Assembly (NCBI RefSeq): GCF_006838285.1
Contig: NZ_CP038228.1
Location: forward strand, 1,674,001-1,738,000
Reading direction: 5' to 3'
Length of the DNA: 64,000 bases
Source of the DNA: Xanthomonas translucens pv. cerealis
Lineage (GTDB): Bacteria; Pseudomonadota; Gammaproteobacteria; Xanthomonadales; Xanthomonadaceae
The first letter of the stretch is position 1, and each line of letters opens with the position of its first letter. The notes under the pieces are model-generated. The model searched no databases and was not told where the DNA came from. It saw nothing but the letters and a program-made list of their open reading frames with translations. Positions 9,390 through 18,244 of this stretch are shown here, piece by piece. A program made the translations under genes and the position numbers.

Positions 9390-11048
9390 ATGAAAATCAA
9401 ACGCTTCGTAGCTCCCGACATGCGCACCGCGTTCCGCATGGTGCGCGACGAGCACGGCCCGGATGCGGTGATCCTGTCCAACCGGCGCACCGACGAAGGC
9501 ATCGAGATCGTCGCCGCCAGCAACTACGACGAAGCCCTGGTGCAGCAGGCCCTAGATGCGGCGCGTCCGGAAGAGCAGGCGCCGCGGCTGCAGGTGTCGG
9601 CAGCCAACCCGGCGCCGCGTGCGGCCAAGTCCGGCGCCATGGCCAACCCGGCGATGGCGATGATGGCCGCGATCAGCGAGCGCCGCTCCCCGGCCACGGC
9701 CAGCATGGCCCAGCCCGCGCCGGCGCGGCCGCTGACCCAGCCCGCCGCAATCGCCACCTCGGCAATGCCGGCTGGCACCGCGCCCACGCCGAACCGTGCG
9801 TCCGCCGCACTTCAGGCCCCTGCCCCGGCTCCCGCAGCCGCCGCGCCCTTCGCCGAATTCCGCATTCCCGAGGACGTATTCCGCAACGCGCCGATCAGCG
9901 TGCCGATGGCGAGCCCGTTCACCGCCGCGGCCAGCGCCGCCGCGAGCGCCGCCGCCGTACCGGCATGGCTCGACGACATCGCCGCGGTGTCGCTGAGCCC
10001 GGCCGCCACGCCGGGCGCCCCGGCTGCGCCCAGCGCCGAACCGGTCGCCGCCGCCACGGCGCCGGCCACCACTGACGGCAGCGCCGGGATTCCGGCGCTG
10101 CCGGCCCTGACGCCGGTGCCGAGCTTCCCGGCAGCGCAGAACGACGAACAATTGACTCAGCTGCGCGACGAACTGGCGCTGATGCGGCAGATGATCGAGC
10201 GCGAGATGAACCGGCTCACCGACGAGCGCCTGCGCGGTTCGCCGGTGCGCGCCCAGGCGCTGGAACTGATGGACGACTACGGTTTCGACAGTGGCCTCAT
10301 CCGCGACGTGGTCATGCAGATCCCCGCCGACCTGGAGCTGCACCGCGGCCGCGGGCTGATGCTGGGACTGCTGTCCAAGCGCCTGCCGATCGCGCCGCTG
10401 GATCCGATCGAGGAAGGCGGCGTGATCGCCCTGATCGGCCCCACCGGCGCCGGCAAGACCACCACCATCGCCAAGCTGGCCTCGCGCTTCCTGGAACGCC
10501 ACGCCGCCCGCGACGTGGCCCTGGTCACCACCGATACCATCCGCGTCGGCGGCCGCGAACAGTTGCACAGCTACGGCCGCCAGCTCGGCATCGCCGTGCA
10601 CGAGGCCGACAGCGATGCCGCCCTGCAGCAGCTGCTGGAGCGTCTGCGCGACTACAAGCTGGTGCTGATCGACACCGCCGGCATGGGCCAGCGCGACCGC
10701 GCCCTGGCTGCACAATTGCACTGGCTGCGCGCCTCGCGTGTGGTCCGGTCCTTGCTAGTACTCCCTGCCAACGCGCATTTCTCCGACCTGGACGAGGTGG
10801 TGCGCCGGTTCGCCGGCGCCGATCCGCAGGGGGTGATCTTGACCAAGCTGGATGAAACCGGGCGGTTTGGCAGTGCCCTGTCGGTGGTCGCGGACCACCG
10901 GCTTCCCATCACCTGGGTGACCGATGGTCAGCGCGTGCCGGACGACCTGCACCGCGCCAACGCCGCCAGCCTGGTATTGCGCCTTGAAGATTTGCGGCGC
11001 GCTGCCGATAAGCCCTGTACTCCGGAGCAGAACCATGCCGTCGCGTGA
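9390..11048 (+). CDS. flhF: SRP-type GTPase FlhF, flagellar placement
   Basis: The 552-residue protein has the FlhF N-terminus (MKIKRFVAPDMRTAFRMVR). A long Ala/Pro-rich linker covers about 60-250, followed by an N domain and an SRP-like G domain. Visible GTPase motifs are G1 GPTGAGKTT (near 350), the G2-region element DTIRVGGREQL, G3 DTAGMGQRD and G4 TKLDE. FlhF recruits the first flagellar parts to the cell pole, and FleN, encoded next, counteracts it. The linker is low-complexity and probably variable between strains. The 3' end overlaps fleN by 14 bases. Confidence 0.96.
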   Translation: MKIKRFVAPDMRTAFRMVRDEHGPDAVILSNRRTDEGIEIVAASNYDEALVQQALDAARPEEQAPRLQVSAANPAPRAAKSGAMANPAMAMMAAISERRSPATASMAQPAPARPLTQPAAIATSAMPAGTAPTPNRASAALQAPAPAPAAAAPFAEFRIPEDVFRNAPISVPMASPFTAAASAAASAAAVPAWLDDIAAVSLSPAATPGAPAAPSAEPVAAATAPATTDGSAGIPALPALTPVPSFPAAQNDEQLTQLRDELALMRQMIEREMNRLTDERLRGSPVRAQALELMDDYGFDSGLIRDVVMQIPADLELHRGRGLMLGLLSKRLPIAPLDPIEEGGVIALIGPTGAGKTTTIAKLASRFLERHAARDVALVTTDTIRVGGREQLHSYGRQLGIAVHEADSDAALQQLLERLRDYKLVLIDTAGMGQRDRALAAQLHWLRASRVVRSLLVLPANAHFSDLDEVVRRFAGADPQGVILTKLDETGRFGSALSVVADHRLPITWVTDGQRVPDDLHRANAASLVLRLEDLRRAADKPCTPEQNHAVA

Positions 11049-11928
11049 TTACGCCAATCTCACCAATGCCTTCCCCCTGTCGGCAACCCGCAGCGAACCG
11101 CTGGGTCCGCTAGGCCCGGTGCGCACGATCGCCGTGACCGGCGGCAAGGGCGGCGTGGGCAAGACCAACATCTCGGTCAACCTGTCGATGGCGCTGGCCG
11201 ACATGGGCAAGCGCACCCTGCTGCTGGACGCCGATCTTGGCCTGGCCAACGTCGACGTGCTGCTCGGGCTGACTCCCAGGTTCACCCTGGCCGACTTGGT
11301 CGCCGGGCGCTGCACCCTGGAAGAAGTGCTGATCGACCTGCCCAACGGGTTGATGGTGGTGCCCGCCGCCTCCGGCCGCCGGCACATGGCCGAACTGCCG
11401 CCCGCCCAGCACGTCGGCCTGGTCAACGTGTTCTCCGAGCTGCAACGCGACCTGGACGTGATGATCATCGACACCGCCGCCGGGATTACCGACAGCGTGC
11501 TGACCTTCTGCCAGGCCGCGCAGGACGCGGTGGTGGTGGTCTGCGACGAGCCGGCCTCGATCACCGACGCCTACGCGCTGATCAAGGTGCTGTCGCGCGA
11601 ACGCGGCGTGGACCGGATGCAGATCGTCGCCAACATGGTTCGCGACCCCAACGAAGGCCGCCTGCTGTACGACAAGCTGAGCCGGGTGTGCGAGAAGTTC
11701 CTCGGCGACGTGTCGCTGAACTACCTGGGCTGCGTGCCGCAGGACGACTGGCTGCGCCTGTCGGTGCAGCGCCAGCAGCCGGTGGTCAAAGCCTACCCGT
11801 CCAGCCCGTCGGCGCAGGCGATCACCGAAATCGCCCGCCGCACCTCGCGCTGGCAGGCGCCGACCGCGCCACGCGGCAACGTCGAGTTCTTCGTCGAACG
11901 GATCATCCAGAGGGGGGTCGCCGCATGA
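11035..11928 (+). CDS. fleN: MinD-like ATPase FleN/FlhG, flagellar number regulator
   Basis: The 297-residue product has a deviant Walker A motif (GGKGGVGKTN), the LLLDADLGLANVDVLLGL segment and a Walker B-like MIIDTAAG, which identify the MinD/FlhG group. It limits flagellar number by acting on FlhF and the master regulator FleQ. I chose the ATG at 11035, with GGAG upstream, which overlaps the end of flhF. The N-terminal extension lacks a recognisable DQAxxLR FlhF-activating motif. The stop overlaps the fliA start (ATGA). Confidence 0.95.
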   Translation: MPSRDYANLTNAFPLSATRSEPLGPLGPVRTIAVTGGKGGVGKTNISVNLSMALADMGKRTLLLDADLGLANVDVLLGLTPRFTLADLVAGRCTLEEVLIDLPNGLMVVPAASGRRHMAELPPAQHVGLVNVFSELQRDLDVMIIDTAAGITDSVLTFCQAAQDAVVVVCDEPASITDAYALIKVLSRERGVDRMQIVANMVRDPNEGRLLYDKLSRVCEKFLGDVSLNYLGCVPQDDWLRLSVQRQQPVVKAYPSSPSAQAITEIARRTSRWQAPTAPRGNVEFFVERIIQRGVAA

Positions 11929-12674
11929 ACGCCGCCGCTCAGTACCGCGCCGTGCAGCGCAACAGTTCCAACGACTACATCGCCCAGCATTCGGACCTGG
12001 TGCGGCGCATCGCCCACCACCTGGCCGCGCGGCTGCCGGCCAGCGTCGAGATCGACGACCTGATCCAGGCCGGCATGATCGGCCTGATCGAGGCCTCGCG
12101 CAGCTACGACGCCGACCAGGGCGCCTCGTTCGAGACCTACGCCTCGATCCGCATCCGCGGCTCGATGATCGACGAGATCCGCCGCGGCGACTGGGTGCCG
12201 CGCTCGGTGCACCGCCGCGCCCGCGACGCCGCCTCGGCGGTGCGCAAGATCGAACAGAGCACCGGCCGCGCCGCCGCCGCCAACGAAGTGGCCGCGGCGA
12301 TGGACATGCCGCTTCCCGACTACATGCGATTGATGGAAGATGCCGCACGCGGCCAGGTACTGAGCCTGGAGTCGCGGGTCGAGGACCATGGCGAACTGGA
12401 CACCATCGCCAAGGGCGGCCCCAATCCGCAGCAGATGCTGGAACGCAGCGAGTTCGGCCGCGAGTTGGGCAAGGCGATCGCGCAGTTGCCCGAGCGCGAG
12501 CAGCTGGTGCTGTCGCTGTATTACGAACAGGAATTGAACCTGAAGGAAATCGGCGCGGTGCTCGGTGTCAGCGAGTCACGCGTCTGCCAGATCCACGGCC
12601 AGGCCACGGTACGCTTGCGCGGACGCTTGAAAGCGTTCGAAGCGGCGGACGCTGGCCTGGAAGACAAAGAATAA
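11925..12674 (+). CDS. fliA: Flagellar sigma factor FliA (sigma-28)
   Basis: The 249-residue sigma-70-family protein shows region 2 (SVEIDDLIQAGMIGLIEA, FETYASIRIRGSMIDEIR), region 3 and region 4 with its helix-turn-helix (NLKEIGAVLGVSESRVCQIHGQA). It directs transcription of late flagellar and chemotaxis genes, and many fitting promoters occur downstream in this window. Start and stop overlap or abut neighbours, placing it in the flhF-fleN-fliA-cheY operon. Confidence 0.97.
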   Translation: MNAAAQYRAVQRNSSNDYIAQHSDLVRRIAHHLAARLPASVEIDDLIQAGMIGLIEASRSYDADQGASFETYASIRIRGSMIDEIRRGDWVPRSVHRRARDAASAVRKIEQSTGRAAAANEVAAAMDMPLPDYMRLMEDAARGQVLSLESRVEDHGELDTIAKGGPNPQQMLERSEFGRELGKAIAQLPEREQLVLSLYYEQELNLKEIGAVLGVSESRVCQIHGQATVRLRGRLKAFEAADAGLEDKE

Positions 12675-12692
12675 GACCCAAGGGAGTTAGCG

Positions 12693-13085
12693 GTGAACAA
12701 GAACATGCGGATTTTGATCGTGGACGATTTCTCGACGATGCGGCGCATCGTCAAGAATCTGCTCGGCGATCTGGGCTTCACCAACACTGCAGAGGCCGAA
12801 GACGGCAACAGTGCGCTGGCGGCACTGCGCTCGGCACCGTTCGAGTTCGTGGTCACCGACTGGAACATGCCCGGCATGACCGGCATCGACCTGCTGCGCA
12901 ACATTCGCGCCGACGACAAGCTCAAGCACCTGCCGGTGCTGATGGTAACCGCCGAGGCCAAGCGCGAGCAGATCATCGAGGCGGCGCAGTGCGGCGTGAA
13001 CGGCTACATCATCAAGCCGTTCACCGCGCAGACGCTGCAGGAGAAGCTGGGCAAGATCTTCGAACGCCTGGGAGCGACCGTCTGA
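12693..13085 (+). CDS. cheY: Chemotaxis response regulator CheY (CheY1)
   Basis: This 130-residue single-domain receiver starts at GTG 12693 after a GGGAG ribosome-binding site. Acidic pocket residues D11-D12, phospho-acceptor D56 ([10 protein letters not shown]) and the Lys in YIIKPF are all present. The W after D56 matches motor-binding CheY proteins. It is followed immediately by cheZ, so it is the likely motor output, phosphorylated by a CheA and dephosphorylated by CheZ. Confidence 0.96.
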   Translation: MNKNMRILIVDDFSTMRRIVKNLLGDLGFTNTAEAEDGNSALAALRSAPFEFVVTDWNMPGMTGIDLLRNIRADDKLKHLPVLMVTAEAKREQIIEAAQCGVNGYIIKPFTAQTLQEKLGKIFERLGATV

Positions 13086-13693
13086 TGCAAGCCACCGCCG
13101 AACGCAGCGCCATGATCGAACGCCTGCAAGGTGCGCTGGACGCACTGGAGCGTGGCGACGAAGCCGCCTGGCGCAAGGAAATCGACACCCTAGCCGCCTG
13201 GCGCACGCGGCCGATGATGCAGGGCCTGAGCCGGCTGGCGCGCGACCTGGGCCAGGCGCTCGGCGAGCTGCCCACCATCCCCTCCGAAGCCGGGGAGCTG
13301 GACGATGCCTGCTCGCGCCTGGACCACGTGGTGGCCATGACCGAACAGGCCAGCCACCGCACCCTGGACCTGGCCGAGGAATGCCGCGCGCTGGCCGAGC
13401 AGCTGCGCGCCGGCGGCCTGACCGGCGACCAGGGCGAGATCCTCGACAAGATCCGCCATAACCTCACCGAGATGGCCCTGGCGCAGAGCTTCCAGGACCT
13501 GACCGGGCAGATCATCCGCCGCGTGGCGACCATCGTGCGCCGCGTGCACGAGGGCTTCGGCGCGCTCGGCCTGCCGCCGAAGGACGACAAGAAACCCGAC
13601 GGCAGCTTGGCCGGCCCGGCGCTGGCCGGCCTGGACCGCCACGGCGTGTCGCAGGACGACGCCGACGATCTATTGTCCGGATTGGGGCTGTAA
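13085..13693 (+). CDS. cheZ: CheY-P phosphatase CheZ
   Basis: The 202-residue helical protein contains the catalytic stretch FQDLTGQIIRRV with Gln142. It ends in DADDLLSGLGL, the C-terminal helix that binds CheY. The ATG at 13085 shares a base with the cheY stop (TGATG). The open frame extends further upstream inside cheY but is not homologous there. Confidence 0.95.
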   Translation: MQATAERSAMIERLQGALDALERGDEAAWRKEIDTLAAWRTRPMMQGLSRLARDLGQALGELPTIPSEAGELDDACSRLDHVVAMTEQASHRTLDLAEECRALAEQLRAGGLTGDQGEILDKIRHNLTEMALAQSFQDLTGQIIRRVATIVRRVHEGFGALGLPPKDDKKPDGSLAGPALAGLDRHGVSQDDADDLLSGLGL

Positions 13694-13697
13694 CGCC

Positions 13698-15431
13698 ATG
13701 AGCGCCGTACCCGACGACATTGCTGCCGACTTCATCATCGAGGCCCAGGAAATCCTGGACCGGCTCGGCGAGCAATTGGTGTCGCTGGAGCAGGCGCCCG
13801 AGGACAGCGATCAGCTCAACGCGGTATTCCGCGGTTTCCACACGCTCAAGGGCGGCGCCGGATTCCTGGCGATCAACGCCATGGTCGAGCTGTGCCACGC
13901 CGCCGAGGACACCCTGGGCCAGGCCCGCGCCGGCCAGGCCACCCTGCAGGCGCGGCACTTCGACGCCGCGCAGCAGTCGCTGGACTACCTGCAGTCGATG
14001 CTCGACGCGTTCGGCAGCGGCAGCGAACCGCCGCGCGCGCCGCAACAGCTGATCGCGCAGTTCGCCACCAGCGGGGAAGAGACCGCCGCGCCCAGCGCCA
14101 AGGCCGCCGTCGCCGCGCCGCCGCCCGCCGCAGGCGGCAACGGCGACATGATCGACGACGACGAATTCGAAGCGTTGCTCGACCAGTTGCACGGCGGCGC
14201 CGCGCCCGCCGCGCTGCCGGTGCCGGCCGCCGCGCCGCGGCCGGCGCCCAGCGCCAAGCCCGCCGCTGCGCCCGGCAAGGCCGCCGAACCCGAACACACC
14301 GTGCGCGTGGACACCAAGCGTCTGGACGCGATCGTCAACCTGATCGGCGAACTGGTGCTGTCGCGCAACCGGCTCAAGACCCTGCGCGTGCGCCTGCGCG
14401 ACGAAGAACTGGACCGCGCGGTCAGCAGCCTGGACATTGCCACCTCGCGCCTGCAATCGGCAGTGATGCGCACCCGCATGCAGCCGGTCGGCAAGGTGTT
14501 CTCGCGCTTTCCCAAGGTCGCGCGCGACGTCGCCCGCTCCCTGAACAAGGAAGTGGACCTGGAACTGATCGGCGCCGACACCGAACTGGACCGCAACCTG
14601 GTCGAGGCGCTGGCCGATCCGCTGGTGCACCTGGTGCGCAACGCGATCGACCACGGCATCGAGACGCCTGCGCTGCGCGAAGCCACCGGCAAGCCGCGCG
14701 GCGGCCACGTGCGCCTGTCGGCGCAGCAGGAAGGCGATTACGTCAGCATCGAGGTACAGGACGATGGCGCCGGCATCGACCCCGAACGCCTGCGGCAGAA
14801 GGCCCGCGAGAAGGGTCTGATCGATCCGGAAGCCGCCGCGCGCCTGACCACCGAGGAGTGCCTGCACCTGGTGTTCCTGCCAGGTTTCTCGACCAAGGCC
14901 GAAGTCACCGACATCTCCGGCCGCGGCGTCGGCATGGACGTGGTGCAGTCGCGCATCCGCGAACTCAGCGGACAGATCCAGATCCAGTCCGAACTGGGCC
15001 GCGGCAGCCGCTTCCTGATCCGCGTGCCGCTGACCCTGGCGATCCTGCCGACCCTGCTGGTGCAGGCCGGCGACACCGTCTATGCGCTGCCGCTGGCGCG
15101 TGTGGTGGAAGTGCTGCACGCGCCGCGCCGCGCGCTGGGCTGGTTCGACGGCCGCGCCGTGCTCGACCGGCAATCGCACACGTTGCCGCTGGTGGATCTG
15201 CGCAAGTGGTTGAACATCGAAGCGCCGGAACTGCCGTTGCTGACCGTGGTGGTGCTGCAAGCCGGCGAATCGCGCATGGGACTGGTCGTGGACCAGGTCC
15301 GCGGCCGCGAGGAAGTGGTGATCAAACCGCTGCCGCGCGCACTGCGCGGCCTGCCCGGCTACGCCGGCGCGACCCTGATCGGCGATGGCCGGCTGGCGTT
15401 GATCCTGGATGTGGATGGGTTGAAGAGCTGA
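13698..15431 (+). CDS. cheA: Chemotaxis histidine kinase CheA (CheA1, no obvious P2)
   Basis: The 577-residue kinase has a P1 phosphotransfer domain with His48 (GFHTLKGGAGF). An Ala/Pro-rich linker (about 115-195) carries an acidic island MIDDDEFEALLDQLHGG. P3 dimerisation follows (VRVDTKRLDAIVNLIGEL). The P4 ATPase has its N box (HLVRNAIDHGIE), DDGAGID, GFSTKAEV and GRGVGMDVV, and a CheW-like P5 comes last. A CheY-binding P2 domain is not visible, unlike the second CheA in this window. It forms a cheY1-cheZ-cheA1 operon with four bases to cheZ. Confidence 0.95.
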   Translation: MSAVPDDIAADFIIEAQEILDRLGEQLVSLEQAPEDSDQLNAVFRGFHTLKGGAGFLAINAMVELCHAAEDTLGQARAGQATLQARHFDAAQQSLDYLQSMLDAFGSGSEPPRAPQQLIAQFATSGEETAAPSAKAAVAAPPPAAGGNGDMIDDDEFEALLDQLHGGAAPAALPVPAAAPRPAPSAKPAAAPGKAAEPEHTVRVDTKRLDAIVNLIGELVLSRNRLKTLRVRLRDEELDRAVSSLDIATSRLQSAVMRTRMQPVGKVFSRFPKVARDVARSLNKEVDLELIGADTELDRNLVEALADPLVHLVRNAIDHGIETPALREATGKPRGGHVRLSAQQEGDYVSIEVQDDGAGIDPERLRQKAREKGLIDPEAAARLTTEECLHLVFLPGFSTKAEVTDISGRGVGMDVVQSRIRELSGQIQIQSELGRGSRFLIRVPLTLAILPTLLVQAGDTVYALPLARVVEVLHAPRRALGWFDGRAVLDRQSHTLPLVDLRKWLNIEAPELPLLTVVVLQAGESRMGLVVDQVRGREEVVIKPLPRALRGLPGYAGATLIGDGRLALILDVDGLKS

Positions 15432-15672
15432 GGGTCCGGGGACCGGAAGATGGTGTCCGAGCGAAAATCGCTGTCAAGCGATTTGACGAAGAAATGCCGT
15501 TTTTCTGAAAAAGAAACGGCCATCCTGCCATTCAAGCGCAGTGCTTTTTCTGTAGGAGGGGCTCCAGCCCCGACGCTTTACTCGTAACGCATCGGGGCTG
15601 AAGCCCCTCCTGCAGCAAGCCGGAATGCAGCGCACTCGCGATCATTCCCGGGTCCCGGGTCCCCGGTCCCGA
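15432..15672. repeat. Nested intergenic repeat: GGGACC arms around a REP-like hairpin
   Basis: GGGTCCGGGGACC near 15432-15445 and the opposing GGGTCCCGGGTCCCCGGTCCC near 15647-15670 flank a palindromic element at 15551-15617. The inner arms are TGTAGGAGGGGCT and AGCCCCTCCTGCA, with an extra AGCCCCGA/TCGGGGCT pairing. This is the family of short interspersed palindromes seen in xanthomonads. Confidence 0.8.
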
Positions 15673-15687
15673 AAAACAGCCCCACCA

Positions 15688-15714
15688 TCAAGTCCCTCCC
15701 CTAACTGCCGATAG
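15688..15714 (+). promoter_or_regulatory. Sigma-28 (FliA) promoter of motC
   Basis: TCAAGTCC, an 11-base spacer and GCCGATAG match the FliA consensus. The -10 ends only seven bases before the motC ATG, so transcription probably starts at or next to the start codon. Confidence 0.65.
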
Positions 15715-15721
15715 TTTCTGC

Positions 15722-16462
15722 ATGGACAAACTCAGTCTCATTGGCTTGCTGTTGGCGATCGCCTCGCTGGTAGGCGGCAGCATCCTCAAGGGCGCCGGCG
15801 TCTCGGCGCTGTGGTCGCCGGCCGCGTTCGTGATCGTGATCGTCGGCACCGTCGCCGCGATCCTGGTGCACACCCCGCCGGCGGTGTTCAAGCGCGCGTT
15901 CCAGATCGCCAAGTGGATCCTGCATCCGCCGTCCAGCGATCGCCAGGCGCTGCTGCAGCAGATCGTGGAGTGGAGCAACATCGCCCGTCGCCAGGGCCTG
16001 CTCGGCCTGGAGAACCAGGTGCAGCAGCAGCAGGACCCATTCGTGCGCAAGGGCCTGCAGATGCTGGTCGACGGGGTGGAGCCGGAATCGATCCGGCACA
16101 TGCTGGAGATCGACCTCGACGGCCAGGAACACTGCGACCTGGCCGCGGCCAAGGTGTTCGAAGGCATGGGCATCTATGCACCGACGCTGGGCATCATCGG
16201 CGCGGTGCTGGGCCTGATCGCGGTGATGAAGAACCTCGCCGACCCGAGCAAGCTCGGCCACGGCATCGCCGCCGCGTTCACCGCCACCATCTACGGCATC
16301 GCCTCGGCCAACCTGCTGTTCCTGCCGATGGCCAGCAAGCTCAAGAGCGTGATCAAGCACAGCAGCGGCGAGCGCGAAATGATCATCGAAGGGCTCATCG
16401 CCATCGCCCAGGGCGAGAACCCCCGCAACATCGAATCGAAGCTGGCCGGCTTCTTGCATTGA
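15722..16462 (+). CDS. motC: Flagellar motor stator protein MotC (MotA/PomA family)
   Basis: The 246-residue membrane protein has four hydrophobic segments. Two are N-terminal (LIGLLLAIASLVGGSI and FVIVIVGTVAAILV). The other two are around 145-200 (GIYAPTLGIIGAVLGLIAVM and IAAAFTATIYGIASANLLFLP), separated by the cytoplasmic loop that contacts FliG. With MotD it forms the ion channel that powers flagellar rotation. No Shine-Dalgarno sequence is visible upstream. The next gene, motD, starts ten bases after its stop. Confidence 0.93.
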   Translation: MDKLSLIGLLLAIASLVGGSILKGAGVSALWSPAAFVIVIVGTVAAILVHTPPAVFKRAFQIAKWILHPPSSDRQALLQQIVEWSNIARRQGLLGLENQVQQQQDPFVRKGLQMLVDGVEPESIRHMLEIDLDGQEHCDLAAAKVFEGMGIYAPTLGIIGAVLGLIAVMKNLADPSKLGHGIAAAFTATIYGIASANLLFLPMASKLKSVIKHSSGEREMIIEGLIAIAQGENPRNIESKLAGFLH

Positions 16463-16472
16463 CCCCACGACT

Positions 16473-17462
16473 ATGGCCCGCAAGCGTCAGCACGAAGATC
16501 ACGTCAACCATGAGGCATGGGCCATCCCCTATGCCGATCTGATGACGTTGTTGCTCGCCTTCTTCGTGGTGATGTACGCGCTGTCCACGGTCAATGAAGC
16601 CAAGTACCGGGTCATGGCCGACGCGATGAGCACCGCCTTCGGCGGCGCGCCGCGGACGATGAGCCCGGTGCAGGTCGGCGAGCACCTGATGCAGGGTCAG
16701 GGCGGCGCACGCCCGACCCCGATCAAGTCCAGCCCGGCGCTGTCTCTGCCCGACCCGAACCGGCTGCCCTCGGCCTCGCCGCTGCGCTCGCCCAGCGCGC
16801 TGCGCGACGAGGACCAGCTGCGCCGCGCGCAGCGCCAGCTCGACGGCATCGCCGACCGGCTCGGCGCCGCGCTGGCGCCGCTGATCCAGAAGAAGCTGAT
16901 CACCGTGCGCCATGCCGGACTCTGGATCGAAGTGGAAATCAACAGCGACATCCTGTTCGGCTCCGGCTCCGCCTCGCTGGACCAGAGCGCCCGCGCTACC
17001 CTGGCGCAGCTGGCGCAGGTGCTGGTGCCGGTGCCCAACGGCGTGCGCGTGGAGGGCTATACCGATAACAGCCCGATCGCCACCGTGCAGTTCCCGTCGA
17101 ACTGGGAACTGTCGGCGGCGCGCGCGGCCAGCGTGGTGCATTTGTTCGCCGACCAGGGCCTGCAGCCGTCGCGGCTGTCGATGATCGGCTACGGCGAGTT
17201 CCGCCCGCGTGCCGACAACGACAGCCAGGCCGGCCGCAACGCCAACCGCCGCGTGGTGCTGGTGATCCTGGCCGACGCCGGCGGTCCCGATAGCGGCAGC
17301 GACCCGGCGCCCGGCGCCGCGGCCGGCACCCCGTCGCCGCAAGACCGATTGACCAATACCGCCGGCACCGTGCCGACAACCTCGCTACATGCCGCCGCAG
17401 TGGCTGCCGGCAATACCGGCCAGCCCCGCGCGGTACCTGCCGCCATTGAAGGAGTGAACTGA
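16473..17462 (+). CDS. motD: Flagellar motor stator protein MotD (MotB family, OmpA-like)
   Basis: The 329-residue protein has a short cytoplasmic N-terminus and one membrane helix with the ion-binding Asp22 (PYADLMTLLLAFFVVMYA). A plug/linker region follows, then an OmpA-like peptidoglycan-binding domain (about 150-265; VEGYTDNSPI and NRRVVLVI visible). A Pro/Ala-rich tail of about 60 residues extends beyond the domain. It anchors the stator to the cell wall. The stop shares a base with the start of the ParA-like gene. Confidence 0.93.
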   Translation: MARKRQHEDHVNHEAWAIPYADLMTLLLAFFVVMYALSTVNEAKYRVMADAMSTAFGGAPRTMSPVQVGEHLMQGQGGARPTPIKSSPALSLPDPNRLPSASPLRSPSALRDEDQLRRAQRQLDGIADRLGAALAPLIQKKLITVRHAGLWIEVEINSDILFGSGSASLDQSARATLAQLAQVLVPVPNGVRVEGYTDNSPIATVQFPSNWELSAARAASVVHLFADQGLQPSRLSMIGYGEFRPRADNDSQAGRNANRRVVLVILADAGGPDSGSDPAPGAAAGTPSPQDRLTNTAGTVPTTSLHAAAVAAGNTGQPRAVPAAIEGVN

Positions 17463-18244
17463 TGCGCATCTGGGCGATTGCCAACCAGAAGGGTGGCGTG
17501 GGCAAGACCACGAGCACGCTGGCGCTGGGCCGTGGCCTGGCCATGCTCGGCCACCGCGTGCTGATGCTGGATCTCGATCCGCACGCCTCGCTGACCCGCG
17601 CCTTCGACGTGCCGCAGGACCCGCCGCCGAGCGGCGTGCTGGAGCTGTTCGCGACGCCGCCGAGCGACCTGGCCGCGCTGGCCCGCCACAGCGCCATCGA
17701 GCGCCTGAGCTATGTCTGCGGACAGACCGCGCTGGCCACGCTGGAGCGGCGCAGCGCCAACCAGCCTGGGCTGGGCCTGGCCCTGCAGCAGGCGATGGCG
17801 CGGCACGCCGGCCAGCACGATTACATCCTGCTCGACTGCCCGCCGACCCTGGGCCTGCTGATGATCAACGCGCTGGCTGCGGCCGACCGGGTGATCATTC
17901 CGACCCAGGCCGAACCGCTGGCGCTGCACGGCCTGGCCAGCATGGTCCGCACCGTGGACATGGTCGAGCGCTCGCGCCGCCGTCCGCTGCCCGCCTCGAT
18001 CCTGCCGACCCTGTTCGACAAGCGCACCCGCGCCGGCAACGACACCTTGCGGCAGATGCAGGACAGCTACGGCGAGCGGGTCTGGGAAGACGCGATCCCG
18101 GTGGACACCAAGATCTGCAACGTCAAGGCGTTGACGGTGGCCGGCGTCCCCGGCGACTACCCTGGCCGCGGCCTGGCCGCCTACCGGCGCGCGCTGGAAT
18201 GGCTGGTCGCCAGCGACACTACGCCGATGGAGCAGGCCGCATGA
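17462..18244 (+). CDS. ParA-family ATPase, chemotaxis array positioning (ParC-like)
   Basis: The 260-residue ParA/MinD-type ATPase has a deviant Walker A (KGGVGKTTS, about residues 10-18), LMLDLDPHASLT and DYILLDCPPTLG. In Vibrio and Pseudomonas a ParA homologue next to motor and che genes localises chemoreceptor arrays to the pole together with a CheW-like ParP protein. The same two-gene arrangement is present here, because the next gene overlaps it by ATGA and has a CheW domain. The link to arrays is inferred from that context. Confidence 0.85.
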   Translation: MRIWAIANQKGGVGKTTSTLALGRGLAMLGHRVLMLDLDPHASLTRAFDVPQDPPPSGVLELFATPPSDLAALARHSAIERLSYVCGQTALATLERRSANQPGLGLALQQAMARHAGQHDYILLDCPPTLGLLMINALAAADRVIIPTQAEPLALHGLASMVRTVDMVERSRRRPLPASILPTLFDKRTRAGNDTLRQMQDSYGERVWEDAIPVDTKICNVKALTVAGVPGDYPGRGLAAYRRALEWLVASDTTPMEQAA

